A DNA stretch of 12,428 bases from CAYGVX01 sp964395545 (GTDB lineage: Archaea > Thermoproteota > Bathyarchaeia > Bathyarchaeales > SOJC01). Below, in pieces: positions 1-7,633 of this stretch; position 1 is the first letter of the stretch; every line of letters starts with the position of its first letter. The notes beneath the pieces were generated by a model, which was not told the DNA's origin, did no database searches, and was given only the letters and a program-made list of their open reading frames with translations. Made by a program: the position numbers and the translations under genes. The stretch is taken from positions 1-12,428 of the forward strand of contig CAYNAW010000040.1 in the NCBI GenBank assembly GCA_964395545.1. The letters are read 5' to 3'.

Positions 1-73
1 GAACGTCTCAGATGGCACCTCGAATCCACGGCACCGCACGCACGCAGAGTCTCCAGCGTCCGACGCCTTCACG

Positions 74-535
74 GTGGGCGAAAGAGTTCACAACCGGCTC
101 GCAAAGTATAGAAAGAAGAGAAACTTCCACAAGACAGACGAGCCTCAGGGCGAAGAGAAGATGAGTGATGGACGGATTTACGTAGTTCAGAAACACGCTG
201 CAACCCATCTCCACTACGACTTACGGCTGGAGATGGACGGCGTCTTGAAGAGCTGGGCCGTGCCCAAGACTCCGCCAACCGAACCGGGAGTCAGGCGACT
301 TGCTGTCGAGGTGGAAGACCATCCCATTGAATATGCTACCTTTGAAGGCTCGATACCCCAAGGCGAGTATGGAGCGGGGACCGTGGAGATTTGGGACAAA
401 GGCAGCTATACGCTTCTGGAGCGTAAGGAAGACAAGATAACGGTCGAGATTCACGGTGAGAAACTGCGGGGAATCTACTTCCTCGTCAGGTTTAAGGACA
501 AGAGAAACTGGCTGTTCTTCAAAAAGAAGCCCTAA
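74..535 (+). CDS. Stand-alone LigD-type DNA 3'-phosphoesterase (PE domain protein)
   Basis: The 153-residue protein matches the phosphoesterase domain that in bacteria is the N-terminal part of DNA ligase D. That enzyme removes 3'-phosphates and 3'-ribonucleotides from broken DNA ends before sealing. The N-terminal KYRKKRNFHKTDEP block, then VQKHAATHLHYDLRLEMDGVLKSW, EDHPIEYATFEG and GEYGAGTV are family hallmarks. By comparison with Pseudomonas LigD, the metal and catalytic residues are all present: H41, H47, D49, R51, H83 and Y87. No ligase or polymerase domain follows, so this is the free-standing archaeal form. The start is a GTG at 74 without a clear Shine-Dalgarno. The frame stays open to the left edge of the window, so a longer N-terminus or an upstream fusion cannot be excluded, although the extra residues do not look like the family. 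An internal ATG (residue 30) would remove the conserved N-terminal block. Its end converges on the protease gene. Confidence 0.9.
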   Translation: MGERVHNRLAKYRKKRNFHKTDEPQGEEKMSDGRIYVVQKHAATHLHYDLRLEMDGVLKSWAVPKTPPTEPGVRRLAVEVEDHPIEYATFEGSIPQGEYGAGTVEIWDKGSYTLLERKEDKITVEIHGEKLRGIYFLVRFKDKRNWLFFKKKP

Positions 536-590
536 CGACTCTCACGGCTAAATGCCCGGTTCCTTCTCTCTGCAGAGCTTGAATGGACAC

Positions 591-628
591 AAAAAAAAGA
601 AGAGGGTTCTATGGGAGCTTTTTCCCAT
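591..628 (-). terminator. Hairpin plus T8 tract ending the protease transcript
   Basis: Read on the minus strand, a 6-bp inverted repeat (ATGGGA, 6-nt loop, TCCCAT; 611-628) overlaps the protease stop codon. About 12 nt later comes a run of eight T (598-591) inside a pyrimidine-rich stretch. Archaeal RNA polymerase stops at T-rich tracts, so the T run is the likely terminator. The hairpin may be incidental. Confidence 0.55.
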
Positions 629-3600
629 AGTTGCTTGCCGCGATCACCACGTCGAATATGTCCACGTCACCGTCTTTGTCGCAGTCGCAGTTGGCATCGT
701 ATTTGGGTTGGCCTTCTTTTGCGCCGTAGGATCCCGCGATTTTGACGATGTCGAAGATGTCAACATCAAAGTCGCCGTCAGCGTCACCGGCCAACGTCAC
801 GCGGATGCTGCCGTCAGCCATGAAATTGTCCGCTATCTCAGTTTCATTGGTTACTGCCGTAACGTTGACGCTTATGGCATAGTCTCCATAGTCCCAACCT
901 GCGGTGTTCCAGGTCACAATATACTCTGCTTCAGTGAGACCAGCGAGCGCAGAGACTGTCACCGTTGTGATCACTGTTTCATTTGCGTAGACGGTGAAGT
1001 CAGAGTCTTCGGTGAAGGTGCCTACGTTGGCAATGGTGACCTTGATCTTGATGTTGTATCCTTGGCCAATCAGTGTTCCCGTGGGCGATATCGCTGTAAC
1101 AGCCATGTCGTGGACGCCTGGATTGATTTCGACGGTGCCTCCCCAAATGGTATGTGTTAGTTGCTGACCGAGTTTGTTCTTCAGCTCGCTTGAGGGCACA
1201 GTTAGGTAGCAGGTGCCGGTGTCGATCGCGCGGAAGGTCATGTTGAAGACTGTGCCGTCCTTGTTGAAGGTGGCTGCTGTACCGCTGGACGACGCGGCAA
1301 TCCAGTATGTTCCCGCTACAGGGTCTGCTATGTCCTTGGAGATCGTCACTGGGCTGTAGAGAACGCCCCACATGTACGTGTCTGCTGGGATGTAGACCGA
1401 GTGGCTCACGTATTCGAGCATCGAGGTGTCCCAGCTCATGTTGAAGTTCAGGGCCCACAGGTCTACTGGTTTCGTGATGCGGGCGCTTACCGTGAAGGTT
1501 AAGCCCTCCTGCGTCTGAACCAGTTGAGGCGCTATACGTATTGCGGGAAACTCGCGAATTCGGACGATCCACCTGTCTTCGCCTGTCACGCCGTTCGTGT
1601 CGTTGGACGTCAACTTGAGGGTGTAGGTGCCCGTCGCGAAGAGCGTGATGTTCCACGTAGCTAGGTTGCCGCGGGTTGTTTCATTTTGACCATTGTCTAT
1701 CAGCTCGATTCCTGTAGTCAGCCACATAGAGGGGTTGGTTCCCGTGCCGTACTCCAATTTGAAGTTGTTGAACGTGGCTCCGGGGGCTGTACCTCTTCGT
1801 GCCGTGCCGTTCACCGTCAGGAATCCCTGAAACGTCGGAGGGCTCAATCGCGATGCCGCTGGGTCGGTCTTGAACTGGGCGGTGGGTGCCATGATTTCTG
1901 TGACGATCGACGTCTCGGGGTCTCCGAGGACGAGAAGCTGGTAGTAGGTCCATCTGGTACTGTCACCCGATATCGAGCCGGCGAAGTATTCTTTGGACGC
2001 CTGCAGCGTCTTACCTAAGACATTTTCGGTGTTGTTCAAGATCTCGAAGAACTTCTGGTCAAACAAGTCGCCCGTGCCGAGTGTGGTGCCTGGCATGTAC
2101 CAGCCGTATCTCGTGTTGCCTACGAAGGCGAAGGCGCCGTAGGGGCTGAACACAAAGTGTTCCATGACCGCATCCAAGTCGATAGCGGCCGCGTAGCAGC
2201 CGACGCTGTAGCCGAGGAAGTATTCGGTGTTGGAAAGAACGGTGTCGACGTCGATTCTGGATAGGCTCATCATTGTTTCTTCGTTGGTATGTCCATCATG
2301 GTTCAAGATGTGGGTTCCGCTGTTGATCGCGTTTATTATGTTGCTGCGGCTGTAGGTTCCGTCTCGCGAGTAGTATCGTCTAGTCGTGTACTGGGGTATC
2401 CTGTCTGAGACTATATCTTTGTTGTTTGCTCCCTCCGTGGTGTCGTCGAGTTTTTCGCCGAGCATCACCGCCTTCTTGAAGTAGGAGTCATCCGTGTTGT
2501 TCTCGTACCAGATGATCTTGTTGACGAAGTTGTTCACTTGTTCTGTCGTAGTCACTGGAGCTCTGCCGATGTAAAGCTCAGCGTACAGGTCGGCTTCGTC
2601 TCCGGCGGTGCCGTTCTGCGGCGATTTTGAGCTTGCGGGGTAGACGCCTTCGCCGAAGATGGTATCGTTGTCATTGTTCCAGCTGCCGTCTAAGGCGACG
2701 AAGTACATGTCGCAGGGTATGTTGGTGTCCACCGTAATCGGGTCTGTGGCTACAAAGCCGTATGTGCCCCTTCTGGGAACTACGGTGGTATCGCCGCCGA
2801 GCAAGATGTATTCGGTTTCCCAGTTCGTGTAGGCGTCTTTAATGAAGTTCCTAACGCGGGCAGCAGTGTCGTTGAAGTTGGCCGCGCCGGTGCCGTCGCC
2901 GTAGAGGCCGTTGCTGAAGTAGTCTGGGTCAGCTAGTATGCTTTCCACGAGCACGGTGGTGGCGTTCAGTCCCTTGCCGATTTTCCAGTCGATTAAGGGC
3001 TGGAAGGACGCGTTCAGGGCTTCGTTCGTTATTATGACGTAGTCGTAGGTGTCGGCTGGGTCGACTATAGAGGTGGGTTGTTCCAGTGTTGTCAATGCTG
3101 TGGTGTACGTGGACAGGGCTTCTGGGTTGTCGACAGTGCTCCTGACGAGTTCTTTGTCTTTCGACAGGTTTCTAAGCAGGGGAGCTGTTGTGCTGCTGTC
3201 CCTTAGGCTGACCTGCACGGTCATCGTCTCGAAGTAGGACAGCTGCCCCATCTTCGGGATGTATTCAACGGGGCTGAGAGTTATGAGCAGTATTCTGTAG
3301 CCCCGCAGATGTTGCTCTGAGACTTGTGAGACCTGCGTGGTTGGATAGGGGTTGGATGAGCCGTAGACTGCCGGGTTGGGGCTGTCAATGGTCGTGGCCT
3401 TCGAAGAGGTCTGGATGGGGGTTCGGCCGTACTCTAGGGTGAAGTCGCCCTCCAGCAAGCGTCTGTTGCCCGGTGTCAGGCTTATGCTCTCGAATTCTCT
3501 GCCTTGTGGCAGTAGCAGTCTGAGGGTTGTGTATGGGAGGACTGGCATGCTTGGCTCTCCCTGTTGGAGCGCGTCTTTAATCGTTACTGTGTGGTAGCCT

Positions 3601-3800
3601 CTTGACTCGGTTATTGTTGGCTTGGGGAAGTAGATTTGTGTGGTGATGGAGTATGCCAAAGTGTGCGTGGTCATGCTGACCGTGTCTTCGGCTGTCGCTT
3701 GGCTTCGCTGTTCCATGTTTAGGGCGTTGGTTGAGATTAACGATGGTGCTATTAGGAGGCAAAGTGTTATGGCTAAAACTAACTCAACGTGTTTTTGCAT
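609..3800 (-). CDS. Secreted C25 (gingipain-like) cysteine protease with cohesin-like and dockerin modules
   Basis: This 1063-residue protein has an N-terminal signal peptide (hydrophobic core about residues 5-22, likely cleavage near A26). A pro-region follows (about 30-250), then a C25 catalytic domain (about 251-635) that opens with DYVIITNEAL. The catalytic pair is H504 in HDGH and C535 in SVGCYAA, with the family-typical GAFAFVGNTRYGW and LVLGDPETS motifs after it. Next come an Ig-like module (about 655-750), a cohesin-like beta module (about 753-893), a CARDB-like segment (about 896-1000) and a C-terminal dockerin (1003-1060). The dockerin has two calcium loops: D1006/D1008/D1010/D1017 and the canonical D1039/D1041/D1043/G1044/D1050. 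About seventeen N-x-S/T sequons suggest a glycosylated extracellular protein. There is no C-terminal membrane anchor, so surface retention may depend on the dockerin. C25 proteases are known from sediment archaea thought to degrade detrital protein, and this fits that role. The ATG at 3800 lacks a Shine-Dalgarno and lies inside the end of the GNAT gene. Confidence 0.9.
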   Translation of the reverse strand: MQKHVELVLAITLCLLIAPSLISTNALNMEQRSQATAEDTVSMTTHTLAYSITTQIYFPKPTITESRGYHTVTIKDALQQGEPSMPVLPYTTLRLLLPQGREFESISLTPGNRRLLEGDFTLEYGRTPIQTSSKATTIDSPNPAVYGSSNPYPTTQVSQVSEQHLRGYRILLITLSPVEYIPKMGQLSYFETMTVQVSLRDSSTTAPLLRNLSKDKELVRSTVDNPEALSTYTTALTTLEQPTSIVDPADTYDYVIITNEALNASFQPLIDWKIGKGLNATTVLVESILADPDYFSNGLYGDGTGAANFNDTAARVRNFIKDAYTNWETEYILLGGDTTVVPRRGTYGFVATDPITVDTNIPCDMYFVALDGSWNNDNDTIFGEGVYPASSKSPQNGTAGDEADLYAELYIGRAPVTTTEQVNNFVNKIIWYENNTDDSYFKKAVMLGEKLDDTTEGANNKDIVSDRIPQYTTRRYYSRDGTYSRSNIINAINSGTHILNHDGHTNEETMMSLSRIDVDTVLSNTEYFLGYSVGCYAAAIDLDAVMEHFVFSPYGAFAFVGNTRYGWYMPGTTLGTGDLFDQKFFEILNNTENVLGKTLQASKEYFAGSISGDSTRWTYYQLLVLGDPETSIVTEIMAPTAQFKTDPAASRLSPPTFQGFLTVNGTARRGTAPGATFNNFKLEYGTGTNPSMWLTTGIELIDNGQNETTRGNLATWNITLFATGTYTLKLTSNDTNGVTGEDRWIVRIREFPAIRIAPQLVQTQEGLTFTVSARITKPVDLWALNFNMSWDTSMLEYVSHSVYIPADTYMWGVLYSPVTISKDIADPVAGTYWIAASSSGTAATFNKDGTVFNMTFRAIDTGTCYLTVPSSELKNKLGQQLTHTIWGGTVEINPGVHDMAVTAISPTGTLIGQGYNIKIKVTIANVGTFTEDSDFTVYANETVITTVTVSALAGLTEAEYIVTWNTAGWDYGDYAISVNVTAVTNETEIADNFMADGSIRVTLAGDADGDFDVDIFDIVKIAGSYGAKEGQPKYDANCDCDKDGDVDIFDVVIAASNYGKKLP

Positions 3801-4507
3801 AGTGTATCATGAATATTAAACCTTTGATGGGATTTATCCTTTATGGAAAATACTTCTATACCGTTTGCGGCTTTGGCCTCGTGGGGCGTTGTCTCCTGTA
3901 GGATTTCTTCGGTCTTTGCTGCTTGTGGGTGATGTAGTGGGTGGGCTGTGCAGAAACGTGTGCCTCGTAAGAGTGTGTTCTTGTTCCATTGTGGTGGCTT
4001 CGAGCGTGCGATAGCGGGCAGCCACATCAAGAGTATCGTGAAGCGCTTCTCCGTGTTCTTGAGTTTGTGCCGCACTTCAACGGAGTCCACGGTTTTGAAC
4101 CCGAGCTTCTCCATCTGCTCTTTCCTCAGCCATGGGCTCCAGTGGTTCTTCAACGCTACGGTGGCGAATCCTCTTACGTCTTGCTCGCCTTTGACCATGT
4201 TTTCGAGCAGCTGCTTTCCGAACTTGTGTCCCTTCGCCCTTCGCAAAACCCAGATGCAGTTCATCACGATAACGTTGTCGCCCGTTATCGGGTAGCCGGA
4301 GGCTTCGGCGGGGGCATACTCGATTTGTCCAACCACCTGTCCCTTGACGATTAGGAGCTTCTTGCGGAATCCCTTCGGGATAGCAGCTTCCAAATACTCT
4401 CTTCTTCTCCTGCTTCTTCTGAAGGGCATAGGTGCGAGGCATCGATACAATTGCCTCTCATAAGCTGCGTTCGCTGTAATGTCCACAATACTGGCTTCTT
4501 CGGTCAT
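3779..4507 (-). CDS. GNAT-family N-acetyltransferase with a C-terminal extension
   Basis: The first about 165 of 242 residues carry a GNAT fold, which transfers an acetyl group from acetyl-CoA to an amine. Visible elements are the strand GDNVIVMNCIWVLR (76-89), the acetyl-CoA loop RAKGHKFGKQLL (90-101, a variant of the R-x-x-G-x-G/A motif) and the late segment EKLGFKTVDSVE (133-144). The substrate is unknown. After the fold, residues 170-205 (PPQWNKNTLLRG, FCTAHPLHHP, KTEEIL) look like the conserved tail of an archaeal GNAT subgroup. The last about 30 residues are low in character, and their DNA also contains the protease promoter. The tail runs 22 bp into the protease coding region, so the true C-terminus may have been altered by a frameshift or lost stop. 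The ATG at 4507 has no Shine-Dalgarno and sits about 26 nt from a TATA-like box, as expected for a leaderless transcript. Confidence 0.75.
   Translation of the reverse strand: MTEEASIVDITANAAYERQLYRCLAPMPFRRSRRRREYLEAAIPKGFRKKLLIVKGQVVGQIEYAPAEASGYPITGDNVIVMNCIWVLRRAKGHKFGKQLLENMVKGEQDVRGFATVALKNHWSPWLRKEQMEKLGFKTVDSVEVRHKLKNTEKRFTILLMWLPAIARSKPPQWNKNTLLRGTRFCTAHPLHHPQAAKTEEILQETTPHEAKAANGIEVFSIKDKSHQRFNIHDTLCKNTLS
3831..3840 (-). promoter_or_regulatory. Candidate TATA box for the C25 protease gene
   Basis: The minus strand reads AGGATAAATC here. An archaeal TATA box at this place would start transcription about 26 nt downstream, near 3809, giving a leader of roughly 9 nt. That agrees with the absence of a Shine-Dalgarno before the ATG at 3800. 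A second AT-rich stretch (TTTAATATT, 3820-3812) is too close to the start codon to serve. Both lie inside the 3' end of the GNAT gene. Confidence 0.4.
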
Positions 4508-4530
4508 TAAGTATACCGCTGCTGATGAAC

Positions 4531-4538
4531 TAATAAGG
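4531..4538. promoter_or_regulatory. Central TATA-like box between two divergent leaderless genes
   Basis: The gap between the GNAT start codon (4507, minus) and the methyltransferase start codon (4562, plus) is only 54 bp. Its single AT-rich box (TAATAAGG; CCTTATTA on the other strand) lies almost exactly in the middle. Its centre is about 26 nt from one ATG and about 28 nt from the other, the normal TATA-to-start distance in archaea. Neither gene has a Shine-Dalgarno, so both are probably leaderless. Confidence 0.5.
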
Positions 4539-4561
4539 AACCTCTCTCAGATTTCTGATTT

Positions 4562-5191
4562 ATGCTGCCTGATATCGTTGTTGCCGTTTTCTTGACTGTC
4601 TGCATATCGATCTTCACCGCTGTCAACCTGGGCAGCATGAGAAAATCACGTGTCGGCACGGAGGCTGTTGACCCGGTGGAGGCGGAGGCGCCGAACGCTC
4701 TTTTCCTCACTTCAGCTGCTCTCGGAACTGGACTCTTCTTTCTCGAATCCATCTTGTACGCGGTGTTGGTGTTCGGCGGACTTGGCACGCTCTTGGCGGA
4801 CTCTCCGCTGCAACTTCGGTTTGTTGGCGACTCGTGGCTTCAAGTAGCCGGTATGGCTGTGACTGCCTCAGGCTACGTCTTGTTTCTCTGGAGTGTCTTG
4901 GCGAGGGGACGGTATGCGACTTCGTGGGAGATGCCTCAGGACCAGAAGCTCGTGACTTGGGGTCCGTACCGCTACGTGCGGCACCCGTCGTACCTCGCCT
5001 ATTTCATCCTGTTCGCCGGGCTGTTTCTTCTCGTCCTCAACCTGATCGCGCTGCTGCCGCTGGTCGCCGTGCCTGGCTACGTGGCAATCACTGCTGCAGA
5101 GGAGGAGATGCTTACGAAGCGATTCGGAGCGGCCTACCGTGAATACGAACGCGTGACCGGCAGGTTCGTTCCCAAGAGGCAAAAAGACTAG
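4562..5191 (+). CDS. Membrane methyltransferase of the isoprenylcysteine carboxyl methyltransferase / PEMT family
   Basis: The 209-residue protein has hydrophobic segments near 3-22, 47-72, 93-112 and 144-176. The C-terminal half shows the family signature: GPYRYVRHPSYLAYF (134-148, with R140, H141 and P142) and then AAEEEMLTKRFGAAYREYERVTGRF (178-202), where the acidic pair before L-x-x-x-F-G-x-x-Y-x-x-Y is conserved. Such enzymes use S-adenosylmethionine at the membrane to methylate a lipid, prenylcysteine or other small acceptor. The archaeal substrate is unknown. The ATG at 4562 has no ribosome-binding site and appears leaderless from the central TATA-like box. Its stop codon is 2 bp from the end of galT, transcribed toward it. 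Confidence 0.85.
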   Translation: MLPDIVVAVFLTVCISIFTAVNLGSMRKSRVGTEAVDPVEAEAPNALFLTSAALGTGLFFLESILYAVLVFGGLGTLLADSPLQLRFVGDSWLQVAGMAVTASGYVLFLWSVLARGRYATSWEMPQDQKLVTWGPYRYVRHPSYLAYFILFAGLFLLVLNLIALLPLVAVPGYVAITAAEEEMLTKRFGAAYREYERVTGRFVPKRQKD

Positions 5192-5193
5192 GG

Positions 5194-6231
5194 TTATTGC
5201 TCCTTGATCGCGTCTTTCAGGCTTTGTGCAGCGTCTTCAGGGGGCACAGTGTTGATGTACATGCCCGTGCTTTTCTCGAACCCCGCCCATATTGAAAGTT
5301 TGGGGTAGACTTCCAAGTGCCAATGATAGAAGTCGGCGGCCTGTTCGTCGGGCGCTATGTGAAAACCAAAGTTGTATGGCGGGTCGTTCAAAAGCGTACA
5401 CAGGGCCCCCAGACATGTCTTCAGAGCCTTCGCCAACCCCTCCACCATCCTAGGCTCCAAGTCCAGCAACGTTCCTTGATGCTTCTTGGGCATTATCCAG
5501 AATTCGAAGGGATTGACTCCTGCCCAGGACGTGAAAGCCGCAAAGTCCTGGTTCTCCCAAACAAACCTCGGGCCACCCTTCTCCCGCTTCAGGATGTCGC
5601 AGAAGACGCACTCGCCGTTTTCCTCGTAAAAGCCTCGGCTGGCCTCCAGCTCGCTGCTCAACGTAGCAGGCACGGTGGGGGTGGCGATTATTTGACTGTG
5701 GGCATGTGACAGTGAAGCCCCCGCGTCTAATCCGTGGTTTCGGAAAACCGACACGTATCTAACGTACGGCTTCGCGGAAAGCGTCTTCAGGCGGTCGATG
5801 TAACCATTAACTACATGGGCCAGCTGAGAAACAGTTGACGCTGCAGGATGCTCTATGTGGCTGGGCGATTCGACGAGAACTTCATGGTGCCCTGCGGCCC
5901 TACACGAGTCAAAGCTTTCCCCGCCCTCGGGTGGAGAGAAAGCGGAGTACAGGTTGGGCACGCAGCGAATCAACCAACCTGTGTGACGCAGACCATTCGT
6001 GTCCCTCTCTGCGACAATGCTATCTCCATCCTTCAAGTAGACTAGTACCGCCGGGGGCGTCATCCGCTCGTTCCCGGGACAGAAGGGACAAGCGTTCGTG
6101 TCGGCAGTCTGGGTCGCAGCGGCTTGTTTGGCAAAGTCTGTTGGTCTGCGTTTCCGGTGCGTGGCTATGACCACCCAACGGTTTAGAAGATAGTCTTTTC
6201 GGACTTCGTTCAGCAAACGCGTAGCTTCCAT
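5194..6231 (-). CDS. galT: Galactose-1-phosphate uridylyltransferase
   Basis: The 345-residue protein has the two-fold HIT layout of GalT, which swaps UMP between UDP-glucose and a hexose-1-phosphate. The N-terminal half carries the zinc site C48-x-x-C51 with H116 in GHHEVLVESP. The active site is H176-A-H178-S-Q180, and H178 is the expected nucleotide-accepting histidine (equivalent to HPHPQ in Escherichia coli). The C-terminal half has a second C208-x-x-C211 and the FYHWHLEVYP motif (301-310), matching the second metal site. Length is normal for the family. It begins 10 bp after the stop of the glycosyltransferase gene with only a weak Shine-Dalgarno-like AAGG, so co-transcription with that gene is likely. 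Hexose-1-phosphate specificity cannot be read from the sequence. Archaeal relatives may act on glucose-1-phosphate with other nucleotides. Confidence 0.93.
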   Translation of the reverse strand: MEATRLLNEVRKDYLLNRWVVIATHRKRRPTDFAKQAAATQTADTNACPFCPGNERMTPPAVLVYLKDGDSIVAERDTNGLRHTGWLIRCVPNLYSAFSPPEGGESFDSCRAAGHHEVLVESPSHIEHPAASTVSQLAHVVNGYIDRLKTLSAKPYVRYVSVFRNHGLDAGASLSHAHSQIIATPTVPATLSSELEASRGFYEENGECVFCDILKREKGGPRFVWENQDFAAFTSWAGVNPFEFWIMPKKHQGTLLDLEPRMVEGLAKALKTCLGALCTLLNDPPYNFGFHIAPDEQAADFYHWHLEVYPKLSIWAGFEKSTGMYINTVPPEDAAQSLKDAIKEQ

Positions 6232-6241
6232 CTAGATTGCC

Positions 6242-7528
6242 TTACTGTTTAGCTGAGAGTCCTTTAGTCTTTTTGATTTTTCCTTCCACAAGCTCTTCGT
6301 AAGTCTCGAGTGTCTTCTGCGCCATTTTGTCCCACGTGAATTCGGCCAAGACTCTCTTTCTGCCGTTCGTGCCCAACTGCTGTTTTCTGTTCGGGTCTTG
6401 AAGGCAACTGACGATTCCCCAGGCGATGTCCACAGGGTCGCTGGGGTTGACGTGATAGCCGCATTGTTCTGGTCCGTCGGCAACGACTATTTCCCGCATG
6501 CCGCTTATCCCGCTGGCGCCGACGACCACCGGTTTCTCCATGCTCATGGCTTCGAGGGCAACTATGCCGAACGGCTCGTAGAGGCTGGGGAAGGCGGCTA
6601 CGTCGCAGGCTGCATAATGCGCGATTCGTTCTTCTTCAGGCACAAACTCGAAGCGGAACTGCACTTTGTCCTCAAGCTTCAACCCTTTTACCATGCTCTT
6701 TAGATGTTCCTCCATGTCTCCTAACCCCACAATCACAAGTTTTGCGTTCGGGATCTTCTGCAAGATGTGGGGCATAGCCATGAGCAGCTTGTCAGCACCC
6801 TTGATCCACACGAGTCGGCCGAGGAAAAGAACTAGCTGTTCATCATCGTTCACTCCGTATCTCTCTCGCAGCTTCTTCCTCGTTCCTTCGTCTACCGCTT
6901 GAGGGGAATACTTCTCGGGGTCGACTCCGTTGTAGCAGACTTTGACCTTATCCTTCGGGAAACCAAGCTCGATCAGCTCGTCTTTCATGGCGTATGAAAC
7001 TGTGATGACTAGGTCAGCCATCTGCCCGCCGCGATGCTCGATGCTGCTCACCACTTCAGAGCAGTTTCCAAGTGTCCTGCCTTTCTCGGTGGAGTGAACA
7101 TGGAAAACTAGGGGTAGCCCCAGTTCCCGTTTGGCTGTAATGCCAGCGATGACTGAAAGCCAGTCGTGCGCGACCACAATATCATACTTGAAGCCTTCTT
7201 TCTTGACCAATTCGTTAATTATCTTCGAAGAGGCAAGATAGTTGTAGACGAGGATTTTGGAGAAGAACTGCAGTCCTCGACCCCATTTCCTGAGGTCCTC
7301 GGCAATCACGTCGGGAAGAGAATCTGACACGTCGATGTGGAGAGGACGATGCACCTCGATTCCACGCCACAACTCTCTCGTGGGCAAAGCGCCCTCGTCA
7401 TCGTTCATCGTGAACACAGATATATCGTTGTCTAAGAGCACGAATTTTCTCGTAATCTCTGCCGCGTACGTGCCCAAGCCGCCGACTATCTTAGGCGGGT
7501 ATTCGTAGACGAGAACTGCCAGCCTCAT
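6242..7528 (-). CDS. Glycosyltransferase family 4 (glycogen-synthase-like)
   Basis: This 428-residue retaining glycosyltransferase has the GT-B fold. The N-terminal domain opens with VYEYPPKIVGGLGTYAAEI (7-25), whose GGLG loop resembles the sugar-nucleotide loop of glycogen and starch synthases. The C-terminal domain has FLGRLVWIKGADKLL (235-249, with R238 and K243) and the E-x7-E motif E318 to E326 in EPFGIVALEAMSMEKP. These residues bind the donor phosphate and nucleotide. There is no signal peptide or membrane segment, so it acts in the cytoplasm, either on glucan storage or on another glycan. Pairing with galT favours a UDP-hexose donor, which is inference. The ATG at 7528 is preceded by the Shine-Dalgarno GGTGAG with 6 nt spacing. 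It is the first gene of a two-gene operon with galT. Confidence 0.9.
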   Translation of the reverse strand: MRLAVLVYEYPPKIVGGLGTYAAEITRKFVLLDNDISVFTMNDDEGALPTRELWRGIEVHRPLHIDVSDSLPDVIAEDLRKWGRGLQFFSKILVYNYLASSKIINELVKKEGFKYDIVVAHDWLSVIAGITAKRELGLPLVFHVHSTEKGRTLGNCSEVVSSIEHRGGQMADLVITVSYAMKDELIELGFPKDKVKVCYNGVDPEKYSPQAVDEGTRKKLRERYGVNDDEQLVLFLGRLVWIKGADKLLMAMPHILQKIPNAKLVIVGLGDMEEHLKSMVKGLKLEDKVQFRFEFVPEEERIAHYAACDVAAFPSLYEPFGIVALEAMSMEKPVVVGASGISGMREIVVADGPEQCGYHVNPSDPVDIAWGIVSCLQDPNRKQQLGTNGRKRVLAEFTWDKMAQKTLETYEELVEGKIKKTKGLSAKQ

Positions 7529-7534
7529 GGATTT

Positions 7535-7589
7535 CTCACCGCTAACGTTCAGACCTTTTCTATGGCTTAGAGCATTATCGCTTATTTGC
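7535..7589 (-). promoter_or_regulatory. Promoter and ribosome-binding site of the glycosyltransferase-galT operon
   Basis: The minus strand carries GGTGAG at 7540-7535, 6 nt before the ATG, which matches the 3' end of 16S rRNA. Further upstream GCAAATAAGC (7589-7580) is a plausible TATA box that would start transcription near 7559, giving a leader of about 30 nt. The rest of the 105-bp gap to the ferritin-like gene shows nothing else beyond a short T4 stretch after that gene. Confidence 0.5.
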
Positions 7590-7633
7590 GTTTCCTACGA
7601 GGGAACGATAAAACATGGAATAGAACTTACTGC

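Noticed and set aside
1..60. tRNA T-arm-like CTCGAATCC near the left edge, minus strand
   Set aside because: The flanking bases do not pair as a T stem and no acceptor or anticodon arm could be formed.
552..1656. Long open frames on the plus strand (552-1160) and minus strand (1000-1656) within the protease gene
   Set aside because: They are shadow frames of the dockerin, CARDB-like and cohesin-like coding region, with no recognisable protein character of their own.
3812..3820. TTTAATATT (minus strand) as the TATA box of the protease
   Set aside because: It would put the transcription start inside the coding region, about 10 nt after the ATG. The box at 3831-3840 is better placed.
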